From Hanstruepera neustonica (GTDB lineage: Bacteria > Bacteroidota > Bacteroidia > Flavobacteriales > Flavobacteriaceae), in contig NZ_POWF01000001.1 in the NCBI RefSeq assembly GCF_002895005.1, forward strand, positions 660,344-724,343: DNA of 64,000 nucleotides. The letters are read 5' to 3'. The notes under the pieces are model-generated. The model was not told the origin of the DNA. It ran no database searches and saw nothing but the letters and a program-made list of their open reading frames with translations. Shown here in pieces: positions 1 to 8,815 of the stretch. Each line of letters starts with the position of its first letter. Position 1 is the stretch's first letter. The position numbers were made by a program, and so were the translations under genes.

Positions 1-2
1 AA

Positions 3-1736
3 AACCTCAAATTAGCAAAAAAACTAAAAGATACAGTTGCTCTTGGGTATATAAGTAATGTTTTAGCATATTGCTCGAGGAAAAAGTTTTATGCAGACAG
101 CGCTTATTTTTATTACTATAATACATCAAAGTATTTTGAATCTCAAAATATGCTGGATCAGCAAGCTGACGCCATTTATTATATGGCCGATATCCAATTT
201 GAAGAGCGCGATTATGTGGGCTGTGAGAATACAGCAGCAAGAGCCATTAAGCTCTATGAAGAAATGCCTCAAACCGAAACTACACTTGATAATCTTTGGG
301 GTTTATATAACCTAATTGCTATTTCGGCTGACGAACTAAAACTATTTGATCAAGCGATTGAATATCATTATAAGGCATTGTCTTTTAGTGATAAAATGGA
401 AGATAACTATCTCTATACTTTATATTCCAATAGTAATATTGCCCTTATTTACAAAGAATTAAAACAGTATGATAAAGCTTTAAAAATCTATCAAGATTTG
501 TTTGAAAATAAGTCTCTTTTGATGGAGGAACCCAATAATTATGCCCTGATTCTGGGTGACTATGCGCATTTAAAACATTTAATGGGGAACTATCCGGATT
601 CTGAAATAAAAAGTATGCTTCATGAGGCCTATAAAATTAGCGATAGTATTAACAGCAAATCCGGAATAATGTCAGTTGCTTTAAATGCTTCTGAATACTA
701 TTTAGACAAAAATGAACTAGACTCTGCTAAATATTTTTCCGCGATAGCTTATAATCTAGGTAAAAAGTCTTCTACGCATGATGTCGTGTTAAATGCATTA
801 AAACTAAAATCAAAAATTGATACCACTGATACCTCTTATTTGAATGAATATGTCAAATTAAGTGATAGTTTGGTCAACAAGGAACGCGCCATTAGAAATA
901 AGTTCGCGCGAATTGAATTGGAAACAGATCAATTGGAGTTAAAAAATCAGCAAATAACACGCGAACGTATGTGGCTGTTGATTTTATCCGCTGGGTTATT
1001 GATAACATTAGTGTTGTTATATATCATTATTTCTCAACGTGCCAAAAACAAGGAGTTGAAGTTGGTTCAGCAACAACAGGAAGCCAATGAAGAGATTTAT
1101 AACCTCATGCTGTCACAACAAGACAAGATTGATGAAGCCCGATCCATTGAAAAGAAACGCATATCTGAAGAATTACATGATGGCATTTTAGGACGATTAT
1201 TCGGAACACGATTGAGTCTGGATAGTTTAAATTTAAGCACCAGTGAAGAAGCTATAAAAAGCAGAGAAGGCTACATCGTTGAGTTAAAAAACATTGAACA
1301 GGAAATTAGAAAGGTGTCCCATGAATTAAATACAGAATTTGTTTCAGGTTCTGGGTATGAAGATATTATTGCCACATTAATTGAAACCCAGTCGGATGCC
1401 TATGGTTTCAAGAGCGATATCAGTATTGAAGGGGATATTGTTTGGGAAGATGTACCGAATAAAACAAAAATTCACATCTACAGAATTATTCAGGAGTCGT
1501 TGCAAAATATTTATAAACATGCCCATGCTACCCATGTAGAGATTAGTTTTAAACTAAAAAATAATGTAATTTGCTTGTTCATTACAGATAATGGTTCCGG
1601 CTTTGATGTCAATAAAGCCAAAAAAGGTATTGGTATTAAAAACATGAATTCCAGAGTAAAGGAAATTCAAGGAGACTTGGAAATTACTTCAGAAAAAGAT
1701 GTAGGAACCAGCATTTTAATTAAAATCCCAATCTAA
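3..1736 (+). CDS. TPR-containing sensor histidine kinase (5' end outside window)
   Basis: The reading frame is open to the left edge of the window and reads sensibly as TPR-like helices, so the gene starts upstream; an internal ATG at 150 is not the true start. Order seen: TPR-like repeats (bases 3 to about 850), a short coiled coil, one membrane segment (about bases 969-1032, 'LLILSAGLLITLVLLYIII'), then a HisKA_3/HATPase_c kinase core. The H-box is 'EKKRISEELHDG' (His codon near 1175), the N-box is 'IIQESLQNIYKHAHA' (about 1485-1530) and the G-box is 'DNGSGFD...KGIGIKNM' (about 1590-1650). This is the NarX/DesK-type dimerisation family, anchored in the inner membrane with the TPR part probably periplasmic. 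The response regulator follows 21 bases downstream and is its likely partner. The signal sensed cannot be read from sequence. Confidence 0.93.
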   Translation, partial: NLKLAKKLKDTVALGYISNVLAYCSRKKFYADSAYFYYYNTSKYFESQNMLDQQADAIYYMADIQFEERDYVGCENTAARAIKLYEEMPQTETTLDNLWGLYNLIAISADELKLFDQAIEYHYKALSFSDKMEDNYLYTLYSNSNIALIYKELKQYDKALKIYQDLFENKSLLMEEPNNYALILGDYAHLKHLMGNYPDSEIKSMLHEAYKISDSINSKSGIMSVALNASEYYLDKNELDSAKYFSAIAYNLGKKSSTHDVVLNALKLKSKIDTTDTSYLNEYVKLSDSLVNKERAIRNKFARIELETDQLELKNQQITRERMWLLILSAGLLITLVLLYIIISQRAKNKELKLVQQQQEANEEIYNLMLSQQDKIDEARSIEKKRISEELHDGILGRLFGTRLSLDSLNLSTSEEAIKSREGYIVELKNIEQEIRKVSHELNTEFVSGSGYEDIIATLIETQSDAYGFKSDISIEGDIVWEDVPNKTKIHIYRIIQESLQNIYKHAHATHVEISFKLKNNVICLFITDNGSGFDVNKAKKGIGIKNMNSRVKEIQGDLEITSEKDVGTSILIKIPI

Positions 1737-1757
1737 CCGAATAAAAAGTAACACCGC

Positions 1758-2432
1758 ATGGAAGAAACGATTCGTATACTCATGACTGATGATCACCCAA
1801 TTATTATTGAAGGGTATCAAAACACACTGTTGGCAACTAAAAAAGACAATCAAAAGTTATTGATTGATATCGCTAATAATTGTGATGAATCGGTGAAGTT
1901 TATGCAACGTGCTGTTGATTCGAACAAGCCTTATGATGTATTGTTTATGGATATTAGTTTGCCACCATCGGCTGATGGGAAATTTAATTCAGGCGAAGAT
2001 TTGGCAAAATATGCCAGAAAAGTAATGCCTGAAGCTAAAATTGTTATGCTCACCATGTTTAATGAGAACTATCGTGTTCATAACCTAATTAAAAATATCG
2101 ATCCGGAAGGCTTCTTAATAAAAAGTGATTTAACTTCAAGTGAATTGGCCAGTGCCTTTCAAGCCGTACTCAATAATCCGCCATTTTATAGCGGAACTGT
2201 GAATAGTATAGTCAGAAGATCCATTACCAATGATATTGATATTGATGATATTGACAGGAAAATTTTGTATTTACTATCTCAAGGTATCCGAACCAAAAGT
2301 TTAAAGGATCATATCGATATGTCCATGAGTGCTATTGAAAAACGTAAAAAACAACTAAAATTACTTTTTGATGTGCAGGATGGTAATGACGAGACACTTC
2401 TTGATGAAGCTAGGAGGAAAGGTTTCATCTAA
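1758..2432 (+). CDS. Response regulator, NarL/LuxR-like
   Basis: 224 residues. The receiver domain (about 5-135) has the acidic pair D11/D12, phospho-acceptor D65 in 'LFMDISLP', T99 in 'MLTMF' and K122 in 'LIKS', so all switch residues are present. The C-terminal part (about 163-205, 'DIDRKILYLLSQG...SMSAIEKRKKQLK') looks like a LuxR/NarL helix-turn-helix, though it is divergent. It is co-transcribed with the TPR histidine kinase upstream. This pairing with HisKA_3 kinases is the normal one for NarL-type regulators. The palindromic boxes just downstream (2511-2550) are candidate binding sites, but nothing in the sequence proves that. Confidence 0.93.
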   Translation: MEETIRILMTDDHPIIIEGYQNTLLATKKDNQKLLIDIANNCDESVKFMQRAVDSNKPYDVLFMDISLPPSADGKFNSGEDLAKYARKVMPEAKIVMLTMFNENYRVHNLIKNIDPEGFLIKSDLTSSELASAFQAVLNNPPFYSGTVNSIVRRSITNDIDIDDIDRKILYLLSQGIRTKSLKDHIDMSMSAIEKRKKQLKLLFDVQDGNDETLLDEARRKGFI

Positions 2433-2510
2433 AAATTCTTTCAAAAAATGTTAAAATTGGATATTTCTGTATATTCTTGAGGATGTGTAAAGTCTATCTA
2501 TCACTAACTT

Positions 2511-2550
2511 TTACGGTTTTTCCGTAACAAGTCTACGGTTTTTCCGCAAC
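2511..2550. promoter_or_regulatory. Two palindromic ACGG-TTTTT-CCG boxes, 22 bp apart
   Basis: TTACGGTTTTTCCGTAA (2511-2527) is a perfect inverted repeat with a 5-base spacer. A second copy of its core, ACGGTTTTTCCG, starts at 2535, exactly 22 bp after the first core (2513), so both lie on the same helical face. Such paired dyads usually bind a dimeric regulator. They sit 20-60 bp upstream of TACATTTG (2571-2578), which matches the Bacteroidota -7 consensus TAnnTTTG, although no TTG lies at the usual -33 distance. The neighbouring response regulator is the obvious candidate ligand (inference). Confidence 0.5.
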
Positions 2551-2640
2551 AGAAATAGGTTTATTATACATACATTTGATATATCAACGACAGATTTGAT
2601 GAATCCCTCAAAAAATTTGTTGATAATAGCATTTACACAG

Positions 2641-2690
2641 ACCTCGTGGTTTTCAAACTAACCGAAAATCATGAGGTTTCTTCTTTTAAA
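2641..2690 (+). terminator. Rho-independent terminator after the kinase/regulator operon
   Basis: ACCTCGTGGTTTT (2641-2653) pairs with AAAATCATGAGGT (2665-2677) across all 13 positions, counting two G-U pairs that form only in the plus-strand RNA. TTTCTTCTTTT follows. It would end the kinase/regulator transcript, or a short RNA started from the TACATTTG at 2571. Confidence 0.75.
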
Positions 2691-3195
2691 AGGAAAAAAT
2701 ACTGCTTTTATAGTCCCAAACGGTAGATATAAAAAAGCCAAGATAGATAACAGCCACTAGGAATTTAATGAAGGTTCCGGTAAGAAAACCCAGCAATGAG
2801 CCGAATGCAGCTCTCATAGCCGTTTTAGAGTCAGATTTATTGATTAGTTCGCCGACCAAAGCGCCAATAAAGGGCCAAACTATTATACCTAAAGGACCAA
2901 GAACAGGAAAAAAAATGGCTACCAGTAAACCTATGGTTGTTCCAATCATACCATATTTACTGCCTCCAAACTTTTTGGTTCCCATAGCTGGAATAATGTA
3001 GTCCAAAGCAAAAACCAAAAGGGCAATCACTAATGTAATTCCCAAAAACACCCAGTTGTCTGCAACAGCATTTGTTAGATAAAGCAGTAATAAGCCTATC
3101 CAGCTTAAGGGAGGGCCAGGTAAAACAGGTAAAAAACTACCTAAAATACCGGCTAACATAAAAAGAAACCCAATACAGGTTAAAAAAATATCCAT
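2686..3195 (-). CDS. DUF456 family membrane protein
   Basis: 169 residues, almost entirely hydrophobic, with about five membrane segments. It has the family hallmarks 'LPVLPGPPLSWIG' near the N-terminus, the central Gly-rich 'KKFGGSKYGMIGTTIG' and the C-terminal 'FIGALVGELI' followed by 'AFGSLLGFLTGTFIKF'. Length and motif order are those of the DUF456 family (small Gly-zipper-like inner-membrane proteins of unknown function). It is a single-gene unit, divergent from the lipoprotein gene at 3324. Its stop lies next to the terminator of the convergent kinase/regulator operon. Confidence 0.9.
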   Translation of the reverse strand: MDIFLTCIGFLFMLAGILGSFLPVLPGPPLSWIGLLLLYLTNAVADNWVFLGITLVIALLVFALDYIIPAMGTKKFGGSKYGMIGTTIGLLVAIFFPVLGPLGIIVWPFIGALVGELINKSDSKTAMRAAFGSLLGFLTGTFIKFLVAVIYLGFFISTVWDYKSSIFSF

Positions 3196-3323
3196 ATGTT
3201 TTTGTTTGTATGACGAAGATAACTAAAGAATGTTACAAGATTTAATATTGTTGATGGTTGATATTTTTAATAGTGTCCTGATAATTTCCTAAAAAATTGT
3301 ACTTTTCGGTTTCATAACTAACT

Positions 3324-3800
3324 ATGAAAAAAGGCTATTTAATTATTGCTTTTATTGTTTTAACGTCTTGCAACTACTTTGACGTAAAAAAAACATCTTC
3401 GGAAGCTATTTTAAATGAAGAACTCAAAACATTTAATTGGAGTGAGGTAGATGAATATCCGACGTTTGCAATATGCGAGAAAGAAACAACTAAAGAAGGC
3501 AAGAAAGCATGTTTTCAAAATACATTGACCCAAGCAATCACCAAAAATATACAAACGGACACTATAGTTGTTTCCCAAAATCTAAATGATACGTTGATAA
3601 TCAAGTTTCAAATTTCAGAGAAAGGCAAAATGTCCATTCAAGATTTTAAAGTAGACTCAATAACATTATCCGAGATACCCAATATCAAGAAGTTAGTAAA
3701 TGCAAGTTTAGATTCCTTACCTCAAATTTATCCAGCCATAAAACGTGGGCAGCAGGTAAAAACAGCTTTTACACTTCCTATTGTTATTCAAGCTAATTAA
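3324..3800 (+). CDS. Lipoprotein with TonB C-terminal-like domain
   Basis: 158 residues. It starts with a lipoprotein signal 'IIAFIVLTSC' (lipid-accepting Cys16), so it is exported and membrane-anchored. The rest contains 'DEYPTFAICEKE', a helix with 'CFQNTLTQAITKNI' and a strand pair 'IIKFQISEKGKMSI...ALPQIYPAIKRGQQVK'-like pattern, which resembles the fold of TonB C-terminal or related periplasmic domains common in Flavobacteriaceae. There is no proline-rich linker and no N-terminal membrane anchor like that of a genuine TonB, so it is not expected to energise receptors. Its stop overlaps the stop of the convergent Bax-inhibitor-like gene by four bases. Function unknown. Confidence 0.75.
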   Translation: MKKGYLIIAFIVLTSCNYFDVKKTSSEAILNEELKTFNWSEVDEYPTFAICEKETTKEGKKACFQNTLTQAITKNIQTDTIVVSQNLNDTLIIKFQISEKGKMSIQDFKVDSITLSEIPNIKKLVNASLDSLPQIYPAIKRGQQVKTAFTLPIVIQAN

Positions 3801-4528
3801 AAACGAATTGCTAGTTTGCGCATGAGGCGCAGAATTTCAGCATATAACCAAACCAGAGTAACCAGTAATCCCCAAGTGGCCAGCCACTCTTTTTCTTTTG
3901 GTGCTTTATTTTTATGGCGTTCTATATAGTCAAAATCCAACAATAGCGATAATGAGGCAAAAATAGCAGCAACAATATTAAAGGCTATAGCCCACCACGA
4001 TGTTCCCCAAATAAAAACCTTGATGCCAAAAAAGCCTAAAATCCAAGAAATAATATAGGTTACAAAAATACTGGCGCAAGCTGTCACAATAATACTTCGT
4101 AACTTTTTGGTAACCACAATCAAACGGGTTTGATATAAAATCAGCATGACCAAAAATGTTACGATGGTAACTCCAATGGCTTGATAAGGCATATCAGGAA
4201 ATTCAGCTTGAATATAACTGCTGAAACCACCTAAAAAGCAACCTTTAGCTATAGCGTAAAGCGGGACAAGAAATTTTGCCCAATGTTGTCTTACTGAAAT
4301 AATAATACTAATAACAATGGCTGCAAGCATACCACCTGTTGTAAACCATTTTACTGGATAACCATTGCTATGTAATTTCCATATAGCAGCAGTAATGCCT
4401 GCAATAATAAAGATAGAGACTAATGACTTTATCAGGATACCCGTAACAGTCATGGTTTTGACAGATCCGTTATTGTCTTCCCAAAAATAGTCTGAAAATG
4501 CAGGGTTTGAAGTTTTGTCTAAACGCAC
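3797..4528 (-). CDS. Bax inhibitor-1/YccA-like membrane protein
   Basis: 243 residues with about seven hydrophobic segments; the N-terminal 'SNPAFSDYFW' and the overall pattern match the larger Bax inhibitor-1/YccA-like proteins of bacteria, which are integral inner-membrane proteins of uncertain physiological role (some homologues leak protons or Ca2+). The start codon is GTG (4526-4528) and shares its first G with the TAG stop of the upstream gene (TAGTG), so translation is probably coupled to that outer-membrane protein. No ATG near the start would preserve the conserved N-terminal motif. Confidence 0.85.
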   Translation of the reverse strand: MRLDKTSNPAFSDYFWEDNNGSVKTMTVTGILIKSLVSIFIIAGITAAIWKLHSNGYPVKWFTTGGMLAAIVISIIISVRQHWAKFLVPLYAIAKGCFLGGFSSYIQAEFPDMPYQAIGVTIVTFLVMLILYQTRLIVVTKKLRSIIVTACASIFVTYIISWILGFFGIKVFIWGTSWWAIAFNIVAAIFASLSLLLDFDYIERHKNKAPKEKEWLATWGLLVTLVWLYAEILRLMRKLAIRF

Positions 4529-5415
4529 TATAAATTAATCTTGTAGCCTATAGCAAAATCTATTGGGAAATTATCGCTATTATCAATAAAAACAGCATAA
4601 ATGTCATGATATGCCAATGTTATAAAGCTGTTTTTTGTGATTTTAATGTCTGCACCTATTCCTAAAATAAAAGGGACTTGAACTCCAGTGCTGGAAATAT
4701 CTTCTGAAATAAGAGCTCCTGGATTGGTTACATCAGGATAATAAACTGTTCCTTCAGCATGTCCATAGGTTACAATTTTTAAATTACCATAAAAATTAAA
4801 GGTCTCCTTATTTATAACTCTAAACCGATAGCCAATCGCCAATTGGGTAGATGAATATTCAAAATCATCATGTTCCAATGCATGTCTTAAATGAAAGAAC
4901 AAAGCGTGGCGGGATAAATTATTTTCTTCAAAAATTTCAAACTCCAATCCGAAAAAAGGTCCTGATTGATTACTAGGGTTTTGTGCAAAAGGATGATTGG
5001 TCAACCCGCCAAAAGCACCTAAACGGGATTGTATTTTGGCACGACCCTCATAATTATAGTTTAAATCAGAAGTTGCATTATAGGTATTCAAATACTCTTT
5101 GAGACTAAATAAGGTCAAGTTTACTTTGTCGGCATTTAATCCATAATCTTGAGTTAAGTTATTTAAAACGGTTTTATATTCCTCTTGATACCTATTCGTT
5201 TCTTCACTTTTAGTATTGACTAATTCCTGAATATTTCCATCTTTAGTTCTTATGAAATATCGGTATTTGCCATCAAAAATGTTCCACAATAAATCTAGAT
5301 TGCCGTCAACTTCTGTTTTTAGTTCTAAACTTTCATTATTGATGGTATAGGTGTTTTGAGTAAAACCTGAAATACTTATAACAATAAACCCGATCACTAG
5401 AAATAACTTTTTCAT
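4528..5415 (-). CDS. Exported protein, probable outer-membrane beta-barrel
   Basis: 295 residues with a clear signal peptide ('LFLVIGFIVISISGFTQ'). The N-terminal third is helical and charged. From about residue 125 there are alternating amphipathic strands ('GPFFGLEFEIFEENN', 'HALFFHLRHALEH', 'QLAIGYRFRV', 'NFYGNLKIVTYG', 'PFILGIGADIKI', 'FITLAYHDIYAVF') ending in 'IDFAIGYKINL', which is the pattern of a small outer-membrane barrel. No named family is recognised. It overlaps the following GTG-started membrane gene by one base, suggesting a two-gene unit. Function unknown. Confidence 0.75.
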   Translation of the reverse strand: MKKLFLVIGFIVISISGFTQNTYTINNESLELKTEVDGNLDLLWNIFDGKYRYFIRTKDGNIQELVNTKSEETNRYQEEYKTVLNNLTQDYGLNADKVNLTLFSLKEYLNTYNATSDLNYNYEGRAKIQSRLGAFGGLTNHPFAQNPSNQSGPFFGLEFEIFEENNLSRHALFFHLRHALEHDDFEYSSTQLAIGYRFRVINKETFNFYGNLKIVTYGHAEGTVYYPDVTNPGALISEDISSTGVQVPFILGIGADIKITKNSFITLAYHDIYAVFIDNSDNFPIDFAIGYKINL

Positions 5416-5478
5416 TTTTTCATTTTTTGGATACTTGTAAAACTATAAAAATTAAACGACATGTTGTATATCATTTAG

Positions 5479-6603
5479 CTATTTGTGAAATGACCTATTC
5501 TTCCATTTATAACCTTTAAATGTTGCCAAAAAAGCAACCAATGACACAAAAAATGGATACAAGGAACTAGATAAAACAAAAGTTAAAACAGGAACTTTTT
5601 GATCAAAGAATTCACTTGATTTATGAATAAGTATATAGTCTACTACCATTTTTAAAATGATTGCGAGACCTAGGGTTGTCAAATTTACCTCAATTGTCAG
5701 GACTAGTAGAGCCAGAATGATCAGTAAATAATTTGCAAGCAATACAATTAAGCCTGTAACAAGCGAAAAGAGGTTTTTGTAACTAGAAGCCTTTGAAGCC
5801 CAGCGAATGCGTTGGGAAATTAGACCGCTCCAGTTGGATGGTGGTTTTGTGGTTACTATGGCATTTTTTGATTTAAGATAAGCTACACGACTAGGGTTTT
5901 CTTTCACGGCCTTTTGCAATAGGAATACATCATCACCACTGGCTATATTTAAATCACTTTCAAATCCGTTAAGTTTCTGAAAAAAAGACTTTGTATAAGC
6001 GAGATTGGCACCATTGGCCATAAAGGGTTTTTTGATGCCAAAACTACCAATGGTAGTTCCCATCAAACTCATAAAATCCAAATTTTGAAAGTGCTCTAAA
6101 AAAGATTTTGGTTCTTGAAATTTAACTGGTCCAGTAATGAGAAAATGGTCTTGATTTTGAATAAAATTATCAAATGCTTTTAACCAAGTTTTGGGTAGCA
6201 GGCAATCGGCATCAGTGGTCAAAATCCAGTCATGTTTGGAATAGGAAATGGCTGTTTTTATGGCATCTTTCTTTGGTGATTTTGTGTCCACAACATTTTT
6301 TAAAACGATCCAGTCTAAAGGATAGTCAATAAGATGATTTTTAATAATCGAAACGGAATCATCGGTTGAGTTGTCATCAACAAAAATAATTTCAAAATGG
6401 GTTTTAGGATATTCTAACCGTTTAATGGAATCAATGATTTCTTTGAGGTTTTCGGCTTCGTTTCTAAAGGGAATAACAATCGAGAAATTAGTTTGGGGTT
6501 CGGTTGATATCGATTCAAATTGCTTGACTTTATCAAACCCAAAAACAAAGCTCCCAATAAGAATGAGATAACAACCTAATATGATGAACGTACCAATAAT
6601 CAT
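5479..6603 (-). CDS. GT2 family glycosyltransferase, membrane type
   Basis: 374 residues: one N-terminal membrane segment, a GT-A domain and about three C-terminal membrane segments. The catalytic signature is complete: 'FVDDNS' (75-79, nucleotide binding), DAD at 131-133 (metal binding), GDD at 223-225 and QRIRW at 264-268 (acceptor site of the processive-type GT2 group). The substrate is unknown; this architecture makes polysaccharides or glycolipids at the inner membrane. Its start overlaps the stop of the upstream flippase-like gene (ATGA), so the pair is translationally coupled and probably works on one glycolipid or polysaccharide. Confidence 0.92.
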   Translation of the reverse strand: MIIGTFIILGCYLILIGSFVFGFDKVKQFESISTEPQTNFSIVIPFRNEAENLKEIIDSIKRLEYPKTHFEIIFVDDNSTDDSVSIIKNHLIDYPLDWIVLKNVVDTKSPKKDAIKTAISYSKHDWILTTDADCLLPKTWLKAFDNFIQNQDHFLITGPVKFQEPKSFLEHFQNLDFMSLMGTTIGSFGIKKPFMANGANLAYTKSFFQKLNGFESDLNIASGDDVFLLQKAVKENPSRVAYLKSKNAIVTTKPPSNWSGLISQRIRWASKASSYKNLFSLVTGLIVLLANYLLIILALLVLTIEVNLTTLGLAIILKMVVDYILIHKSSEFFDQKVPVLTFVLSSSLYPFFVSLVAFLATFKGYKWKNRSFHK

Positions 6604-7568
6604 ACTGTTTGTTTAGGGAGTTTGAATTTTAAAACGTACATAGCACCTAACAGACTTGGCAAAACAACATTTAGTATCCACATAAGCGTCACCACACTTA
6701 AAATGCTCAAGTTGCTTATTTTGATTACAGAAAACAGGTAAACAGCCACACTGCCTTTGAGAACAACATCAAAAATAGCAAGTGTTGGAATAATGGATGC
6801 TAGAAGATACATAGTTGTAATAATTGTCATGGCATCAACATAGTCCAAGGTTAATCCAAACATTTTAAGTAGAAAGTAAAATTGAAAGGAAAAAATTAAA
6901 TATCGAATGATTGAAAACAATAACCCCTTGAAATAAATATACCATGGAATTGAGGTATAAAATATTTTGGCCGTCGACATGGAAATGCCTCTTATGGAAA
7001 AGTTACTTTTTTTCAATCCTATAATGGGAAATATGACAATTATGAAAATGACAACACCAATTCTAAACACTTTATAATACTCAATGTCCAAAGAATATTT
7101 TGAAAAATACAAGTAACAACCCAAAAAGCCAAATAATACGGTAGTAGCCATTTGCATAAAGTTCCCTAATAAATTTAGTGCTAATATCTTTTTAGTGTCA
7201 CTCCTGGAATAATACATGGCTTTGACTCCGTATTCACCAATTCGATTTGGTGTAAATAAGGATGCGGTTAATGACCCAAGACTTTGTTCCAGTGAATTTA
7301 AAAAAGATATTTTTTTAAAAAACGACACTAAATGTTGCCATTTTAAAATTTCAAAAAACCAATTAAAAATGCTTAAAATCACTAAAAAAACGATGTTTTT
7401 TGCGGTAAAAGCGTCATTTTTTGATAAAAACTGGCCAAAAACTTGAAAATCTAACTCGTGGTTGGTTGTCAACTTGTGATAGATAAAATAAAAAGCACCA
7501 ACAACTATACTTAATTTAATAAGTACAAAAAAGAATTGTTTAGTTTTGTAAGGAACGGCTCCAAACAT
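6600..7568 (-). CDS. LPG_synthase_TM (UPF0104/YbhN) family membrane protein
   Basis: 322 residues, about eight membrane segments. 'FFEILKWQHLV', 'SLGSLTASLFTPNRIGEYG' and the late 'YLLASIIPTLAIFDVVLKGSVAVYLF' match the transmembrane part of lysylphosphatidylglycerol synthase and the YbhN/UPF0104 family, whose members move or modify lipid-linked molecules. The soluble aminoacyl-transferase half of MprF is absent, so lysyl transfer is not expected. It is the first gene of a coupled pair with the GT2 glycosyltransferase (four-base ATGA overlap) and divergent from the porin-like gene starting at 7618. Confidence 0.87.
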   Translation of the reverse strand: MFGAVPYKTKQFFFVLIKLSIVVGAFYFIYHKLTTNHELDFQVFGQFLSKNDAFTAKNIVFLVILSIFNWFFEILKWQHLVSFFKKISFLNSLEQSLGSLTASLFTPNRIGEYGVKAMYYSRSDTKKILALNLLGNFMQMATTVLFGFLGCYLYFSKYSLDIEYYKVFRIGVVIFIIVIFPIIGLKKSNFSIRGISMSTAKIFYTSIPWYIYFKGLLFSIIRYLIFSFQFYFLLKMFGLTLDYVDAMTIITTMYLLASIIPTLAIFDVVLKGSVAVYLFSVIKISNLSILSVVTLMWILNVVLPSLLGAMYVLKFKLPKQTV

Positions 7569-7617
7569 ATACTTGAGGTCGCAGTTAAATTTTTACAAAA
7601 TAAAACATAAAAGTTAT

Positions 7618-8256
7618 ATGAAGTCATTTTTTGCCAATTATAGATTTTACTGCTTAATCATCGGGTTTTTATTCATTGTAGTTGATAGCTTTGGACAGAG
7701 CGAGGCCAGTAGATGGAAAGGGCAATTTGCTATTGGAATTAATAGTCCTAGCTCAAGTGGATTTGTACCTGGCTTTGAAGCCAAGCCAATCAATTTTCCA
7801 ACAATTAATCTTGGTGTACAGCGTATGTTTAGACCACAATATGGCGTAAAATTGGATTATGGCTTTAATCGAATAGCTAACAATGGCGATTCCCCGTATT
7901 TTAAAATAAACTACAGCAGAATCAACGCGCAGTTTGTTTATGATGCTACAACTTTAATGACTTTTTTGCCAACGCATATAGGGATTGTAGGACATGCTGG
8001 TCCTGGTATGTCTTTTATAAAGCCATTAAGTGATTACGCGGACAATAAGAATATATTTTTCAATGTCATGGCAGGGATTGAGTTTCATTATGCCATAACA
8101 CGAACGTTTTCAGCTTATTTAGACACGTCTTATATATTTGGTTTTGGAGGAGATTTTGATCCAGTGACAGAAGGCTACGGTTCCTTTAACGGGAATTTGT
8201 TAACGGTTACTGTGGGTGTTTCCATTTCTTTAAGCGGTTGCTATTTTTGTGAATAA
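7618..8256 (+). CDS. Outer-membrane beta-barrel protein (OmpA-N/porin-like)
   Basis: 212 residues from the ATG at 7618, chosen because it places a normal signal peptide ('FYCLIIGFLFIVVDSFGQ') at the N-terminus; the frame extends to a TTG at 7573 but those residues are unlike a signal. The mature part is a chain of about eight amphipathic strands ('WKGQFAIGIN', 'TINLGVQRMF', 'YGVKLDYGFNRI', 'INAQFVYDA', 'IGIVGHAGPGMSF', 'FFNVMAGIEFHY', 'AYLDTSYIFGFGG', 'LLTVTVGVSISL'), like OmpA N-terminal barrels. Its stop TAA overlaps the ATG of ruvC by one base, so it is co-transcribed with ruvC. Confidence 0.83.
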   Translation: MKSFFANYRFYCLIIGFLFIVVDSFGQSEASRWKGQFAIGINSPSSSGFVPGFEAKPINFPTINLGVQRMFRPQYGVKLDYGFNRIANNGDSPYFKINYSRINAQFVYDATTLMTFLPTHIGIVGHAGPGMSFIKPLSDYADNKNIFFNVMAGIEFHYAITRTFSAYLDTSYIFGFGGDFDPVTEGYGSFNGNLLTVTVGVSISLSGCYFCE

Positions 8257-8810
8257 TGAGCAAAGAAAAAATTATTTTAGGAATTGATCCTGGCACAACC
8301 ATCATGGGTTTTGGTCTCATAAAAGTTGTAGGCAAAACGATGTCGTTTATGCAGCTTAATGAATTGGACCTGAAAAAATATGATGATCATTATTTAAAGT
8401 TGAAGCTTATTTTCGAACGCACCATTGAACTCATTGAAACCCATCATCCAGACGAAATTGCTATTGAAGCACCTTTTTTCGGTAAGAATGTCCAAAGTAT
8501 GTTGAAATTAGGCCGTGCGCAAGGTGTTGCCATGGCAGCTGGATTGTCTCGTGAAGTGCCCATTACAGAATATTCGCCAAAAAAAATTAAAATGGCTATT
8601 ACTGGAAATGGTAATGCGAGTAAGGATCAAGTAGCCAAAATGCTGCAAAGTTTGTTGCAATTAAAAGAACTACCAAAAAACTTGGATGCCACCGATGGTC
8701 TGGCTGCTGCGGTATGCCATTTCTATAACCAAGGACGTGTTAGTGTTGGTAAAAGTTATTCAGGTTGGGCTAGTTTTGTTAAGCAAAATGAAGACAGGGT
8801 AAAGAAATAG
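8256..8810 (+). CDS. ruvC: Holliday junction resolvase RuvC
   Basis: 184 residues, normal for RuvC. The four catalytic acids are in place: D11 in 'GIDPGT', E71 in 'AIEAPFFGKN', and D144 and D147 in 'DATDGLAAAVCH', aligning with D7, E66, D138 and D141 of the E. coli enzyme. It cuts four-way junctions symmetrically after branch migration by RuvAB in homologous recombination. It overlaps the upstream barrel gene by one base (TAATG) and is followed five bases later by the DUF3667 gene. ruvA and ruvB are not in the window. Confidence 0.97.
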   Translation: MSKEKIILGIDPGTTIMGFGLIKVVGKTMSFMQLNELDLKKYDDHYLKLKLIFERTIELIETHHPDEIAIEAPFFGKNVQSMLKLGRAQGVAMAAGLSREVPITEYSPKKIKMAITGNGNASKDQVAKMLQSLLQLKELPKNLDATDGLAAAVCHFYNQGRVSVGKSYSGWASFVKQNEDRVKK

Positions 8811-8815
8811 ATTAC

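Noticed and set aside
7573-7617. TTG start at 7573 for the barrel protein before ruvC
   Set aside because: It would put 15 charged residues ahead of a perfect signal peptide; the ATG at 7618 is better.
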